Positions 5,773 to 7,519 of a stretch of DNA of 7,519 nucleotides are shown piece by piece. The stretch covers positions 1-7,519 of the forward strand of contig JAJXTT010000076.1 of the NCBI GenBank assembly GCA_021783525.1. The letters run 5' to 3'. This DNA comes from Pseudomonadota bacterium. Lineage in GTDB: Bacteria > Pseudomonadota > Gammaproteobacteria > Burkholderiales > Gallionellaceae. The first letter of the stretch is position 1, and each line of letters starts with the position of its first letter. Position numbers and translations under genes: made by a program. The notes beneath the pieces are model-generated. The model ran no database searches. It saw only the letters and a list, made by a program, of their open reading frames with translations, and was not told the DNA's origin.

Positions 5773-6705
5773 GCCGCTCTGCCCCCCTCCGCGTCGGCTG
5801 TTCACGCTGATTACGAGCACCCCGGCCAGCACCAGCGCCGATCCCGCGATCTGCAGCCAGGAGATGCGCTCGCCGAGGATCGCATATGCCATGTAGATCG
5901 TGCTGACCGGACCGATGGAGCCGATCAGCGAGGCGCTGCCGGAACCGATGCGGCGGATGGCGAAAGACAGCAGGAACACAGGCAGCACCGTGGAAAAGAG
6001 CGCCATTGCAATGGAAAGCCCGTACACCCGTACGGGCAACTCAAGTGCGGCCAGCGGACGCATCGCCAGGAATTGCAGCACACAGGCCGCGCTCGCAACC
6101 AGGGAGGCATAGGCGGTGAAGCGCATCGTGCCTATCCTGGCGATGGCGTGTCCCGCCCCCACCAGATAGATCGAGTAGGACAAGGTGCTGGCGAACACCA
6201 GCGATGCGCCCAGCACGATGCTGCCCTCCTTTGCACCCACATCGTGCAGGAACACCAGTGCGATCCCCGCATAGCTCAGTGCCATGGCCGCGATGACCAT
6301 CCTGCCGATCGCGCGTTTGTAAAGCAGGGCCGAGATGATCACCGTCATGGTCGGGTAGAGGAACAGGATCAGGCGCTCCAATCCCGCGGAGATATATTGC
6401 AGCCCGAGAAAATCGAGATAGCTGGAAAGGTAGTATCCGACGACGCCCAGCCCCAGAACCAGCAGACGGTCATGCGTATCGAGCGGCTCGGCGTGATGCC
6501 GCCTCGCCCAGATCGCGACGCCGACGAAGAACGGCACCGCGAACACCATGCGCAAAGCCAGCAGGGTGATCGCATCCACGCTGTCGTGATAGGCCAGCTT
6601 GACCAGGATGGCCTTTGCCGAGAAACCGACCGCGGCGAGCAGGGCGAAAGTGACTCCGAGAAATGCGTCACGGTTGGCGAAGGTGCTGCGTGCCCGAATT
6701 GCCAT
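5680..6705 (-). CDS. EamA/DMT-superfamily permease
   Basis: From the ATG at 6705 this is a 341-residue inner-membrane protein with about ten hydrophobic segments forming two EamA repeats. The first repeat runs roughly from FLGVTFALLAAVGFSAKAILVKLAY to YAGIALVFLHDV; the second from GSIVLGASLVFASTLSYSIYLVG to the typical end ILGERISWLQIAGSALVLAGVLVIS. Members of this family mostly export metabolites such as amino acids, nucleotides or sugars; the substrate here cannot be read from sequence. The ATG is preferred to an in-frame TTG at 6759 because the latter adds a Pro/Arg-rich 18-residue lead. AGGGGGT lies about ten bases before the ATG. After the last membrane segment a hydrophilic tail of about 40 residues follows; its last 30 residues (312-341) are encoded opposite the 3' end of the ATPase gene. 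It converges with the ATPase and is divergent from the ABC permease. Confidence 0.9.
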   Translation of the reverse strand: MAIRARSTFANRDAFLGVTFALLAAVGFSAKAILVKLAYHDSVDAITLLALRMVFAVPFFVGVAIWARRHHAEPLDTHDRLLVLGLGVVGYYLSSYLDFLGLQYISAGLERLILFLYPTMTVIISALLYKRAIGRMVIAAMALSYAGIALVFLHDVGAKEGSIVLGASLVFASTLSYSIYLVGAGHAIARIGTMRFTAYASLVASAACVLQFLAMRPLAALELPVRVYGLSIAMALFSTVLPVFLLSFAIRRIGSGSASLIGSIGPVSTIYMAYAILGERISWLQIAGSALVLAGVLVISVNSRRGGGQSGSERQLAQGDPARVDQQHDADASEERSQRVL

Positions 6706-6711
6706 GTTGTT

Positions 6712-6742
6712 AAGACCCCCTGGGTTGGCTGACGCGGGTCTT
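6712..6742 (-). promoter_or_regulatory. Hairpin that would sequester the EamA ribosome binding site
   Basis: In the transcript, AAGACCC (6742-6736) pairs perfectly with GGGUCUU (6718-6712) around a 17-base loop. The 3' arm takes most of the only Shine-Dalgarno-like run, AGGGGGU, seven bases before the EamA AUG (6705). The folded form should hinder initiation. The 5' arm can alternatively pair with an upstream segment at 6767-6774. The pairings are read from the sequence; regulation is inferred. Confidence 0.45.
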
Positions 6743-6749
6743 GGGCGCA

Positions 6750-6782
6750 CAGGAAGCAACGCGGTCGACCCGCAGTTGCCTG
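6750..6782 (-). promoter_or_regulatory. Upstream leader hairpin of the EamA transcript
   Basis: In the transcript, CAGGCAAC-U-GCGG (6782-6770) pairs with CCGC-GUUG-CUU-CCUG (6764-6750) around the loop GUCGA. This gives 12 base pairs with a one-base and a three-base bulge. Part of its 5' arm and loop, UGCGGGUC (6774-6767), is also complementary to GACCCGCG (6740-6733), which overlaps the 5' arm of the RBS-sequestering hairpin. The two states are mutually exclusive. Confidence 0.45.
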
Positions 6783-6798
6783 GTTAAGAACGTCAAAG

Positions 6799-6894
6799 TT
6801 AAAACAGGAACGAACTGCGGCAGTGTGCCAACGCCATCAGCCACAGTCGCCTGGCGATCATTGATTTGTCGGAGATGCGCTGCCGAGTTTGCAT
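6799..6894 (-). CDS. Possible 31-residue leader ORF upstream of the EamA gene
   Basis: An ATG at 6894 opens a 31-codon frame ending TAA at 6799-6801. The peptide starts MQTRQRISDKS and ends AHCRSSFLF; it is basic, with five arginines and one lysine, and its second half is moderately hydrophobic (LWLMALA). The ATG falls only about two to four bases after the transcription start predicted from the TTGACC/TATATT promoter, so it would be translated as a nearly leaderless message; no Shine-Dalgarno precedes it. It ends about 17 bases before the first leader hairpin, a layout like that of an attenuator peptide. A 31-codon frame can arise by chance in GC-rich DNA and I recognise no homologue, so this is tentative. 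Confidence 0.3.
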   Translation of the reverse strand: MQTRQRISDKSMIARRLWLMALAHCRSSFLF

Positions 6895-6902
6895 GGGACT
6901 GA

Positions 6903-6931
6903 AATATACGGTGTGGTGCGGGCATGGTCAA
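6903..6931 (-). promoter_or_regulatory. Probable sigma-70 promoter of the EamA transcript
   Basis: On the minus strand, TTGACC (6931-6926, five of six matches) is spaced by exactly 17 bases from TATATT (6908-6903, five of six). Transcription would begin near 6896-6898, leaving a leader of about 190 bases before the EamA ATG. This is the best-scoring promoter by eye in the window. Confidence 0.6.
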
Positions 6932-6940
6932 TCCAATCAA

Positions 6941-6969
6941 TTGTGCAACATCCTTCGGGCACCTATACT
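6941..6969 (+). promoter_or_regulatory. Candidate promoter of the ABC permease gene
   Basis: TTGTGC (6941-6946, three of six matches) and TATACT (6964-6969, five of six) are separated by 17 bases. The start would be near 6976, about 50 bases before the permease ATG. It is back to back with the EamA promoter, the two -35 boxes being nine bases apart, so one regulator could affect both. Confidence 0.4.
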
Positions 6970-7026
6970 CCGCCGATGCCAAACCGAGCATTCTGACGGG
7001 AATCAGACCGGGAAAACCAGTAGAAC

Positions 7027-7519
7027 ATGAGCGCAAACAAGCAATACTTCCCCAGACAAGTCGTTGACGCCGGCGGAAACCGCTGGGATTGGGCCCTGTT
7101 GCCCCTGGTGCTGGCCATATTCGTCCTGCTCGCCTATGGCGCCAACCAGATGGCGCGGCCCTATCAGCTGGGCGAAGTCCTGCCGCTCTCACTGGATCCC
7201 GTCAATCTGCCCTATTACCTGCTGCGGACCACCTTGCGCATGTTCATCGCACTTGGCGCATCGATACTGTTCAGTTGCCTGTTTGCCGCGCTGACAACGA
7301 AATACCGTGCCGTGGAAAAAGTGCTGGTTCCGTTGCTGGACATTCTCCAGTCGATCCCGATCCTGGGCTTTCTATCCATTACCGTCACGGCCTTTATTGC
7401 CCTGTTCCCGGGCAACCTGCTCGGCGTGGAACTGGCCGCGATATTCGCCATCTTCACCTCGCAAGCCTGGAACATGGCGTTCAGCGCGTATCAGGGGTTT
7501 CGCAACGTGCCGGCGGAAT
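7027..7519 (+). CDS. ABC transporter permease, nitrate/sulfonate/taurine-like class, N-terminal part
   Basis: The frame starts at ATG 7027 (a TAG lies in frame six bases upstream) and stays open for 164 codons to the window edge. After a short cytosolic N-terminus (MSANKQYFPRQVVDAGG) comes a first membrane segment near 22-38. A binding-protein-dependent transport permease domain then begins around YYLLRTTLRMFIALGASILFS, followed by VEKVLVPLLDILQSIPILGFLS and a further membrane region ending IFAIFTSQAWNMAFSAYQGFRNVPAE. The last stretch leads into the EAA-type loop that contacts the ATPase subunit. The DILQSIPILGF and FTSQAWNMAFS segments recall large permeases of about 570-590 residues with two fused permease domains, usually followed by a NitT/TauT-type ATPase. 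That comparison is from memory, and the rest of the gene is outside. No strong Shine-Dalgarno is seen; GGGAAAA is 10 bases upstream at best. The substrate is unknown. Confidence 0.88.
   Translation, partial: MSANKQYFPRQVVDAGGNRWDWALLPLVLAIFVLLAYGANQMARPYQLGEVLPLSLDPVNLPYYLLRTTLRMFIALGASILFSCLFAALTTKYRAVEKVLVPLLDILQSIPILGFLSITVTAFIALFPGNLLGVELAAIFAIFTSQAWNMAFSAYQGFRNVPAE

Noticed and set aside
6073..6732. 219-codon + strand frame opposite the EamA gene
   Set aside because: It is antisense to ten convincing membrane segments; the translation is rich in His, Gln, Asp and Arg with no fold signature.
6706..6759. N-terminal extension of the EamA protein from TTG 6759
   Set aside because: It adds a Pro/Arg-rich segment before the first membrane helix and uses a rare start, while the ATG at 6705 has an AGGGGGT upstream.
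6871..6883. + strand GGAGATGCGCTGC resembling the conserved core of SAH riboswitches
   Set aside because: The core GGAGCGCTGC is interrupted by two extra bases, the distal conserved arm is not found, and it lies upstream of the + strand promoter candidate, so it would not be in the permease message.
6710..7192. 160-codon minus-strand frame spanning the EamA leader and the ABC permease start
   Set aside because: It overlaps the well-supported permease N-terminus and runs across both promoters; the Arg/Pro-rich translation looks non-coding.
1..7519. Search for mobile elements, direct repeats, CRISPR arrays, tRNA or defence genes
   Set aside because: By eye there are no spaced repeats, terminal inverted repeats, transposase or nuclease motifs, or cloverleaf structures; nearly all bases are accounted for by the listed genes.

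Overview
The window looks like chromosomal DNA from a GC-rich betaproteobacterium. The protein sequences resemble Nitrosomonadales or Gallionellaceae-type homologues, and the ppa promoter carries a TACAAT -10 box followed by TTCGCGCC, an arrangement I associate with that group. This placement is an inference from memory, not from a search. I see no insertion sequence, phage gene, CRISPR array, tRNA or rRNA.

Left part (1-2423, all + strand): the C-terminal 145 residues of an Old Yellow Enzyme-type alkene reductase, a 90-base gap with a strong stem-loop and a promoter, then a compact operon of ppa (inorganic pyrophosphatase), folD (methylene-THF dehydrogenase/cyclohydrolase) and a YiiD-C-type hotdog thioesterase. 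The operon ends at an intrinsic terminator that overlaps the stop codons of both convergent genes at that junction.

Middle part: a minus-strand pair, a small secreted c-type cytochrome followed by gloA (glyoxalase I), is divergent from a large + strand P-type cation ATPase of unassigned substrate. The ATPase 3' end overlaps by 93 bases the 3' end of a convergent EamA/DMT-family permease.

Right part (5680-7519): the EamA gene is read leftward from a near-consensus promoter that leaves a leader of about 190 bases. This leader holds a possible near-leaderless 31-codon ORF and RNA segments that can form either a Shine-Dalgarno-sequestering hairpin or a competing pairing. That is the best candidate for an undescribed regulatory element here. 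Divergent from it, the first 164 codons of an ABC-transporter permease of the nitrate/sulfonate/taurine-like class run off the right edge.

Functionally this is mostly housekeeping metabolism (pyrophosphate removal, one-carbon folate chemistry, methylglyoxal and electrophile detoxification) next to a cluster of membrane transporters. Nothing resembles a defence or mobile system.
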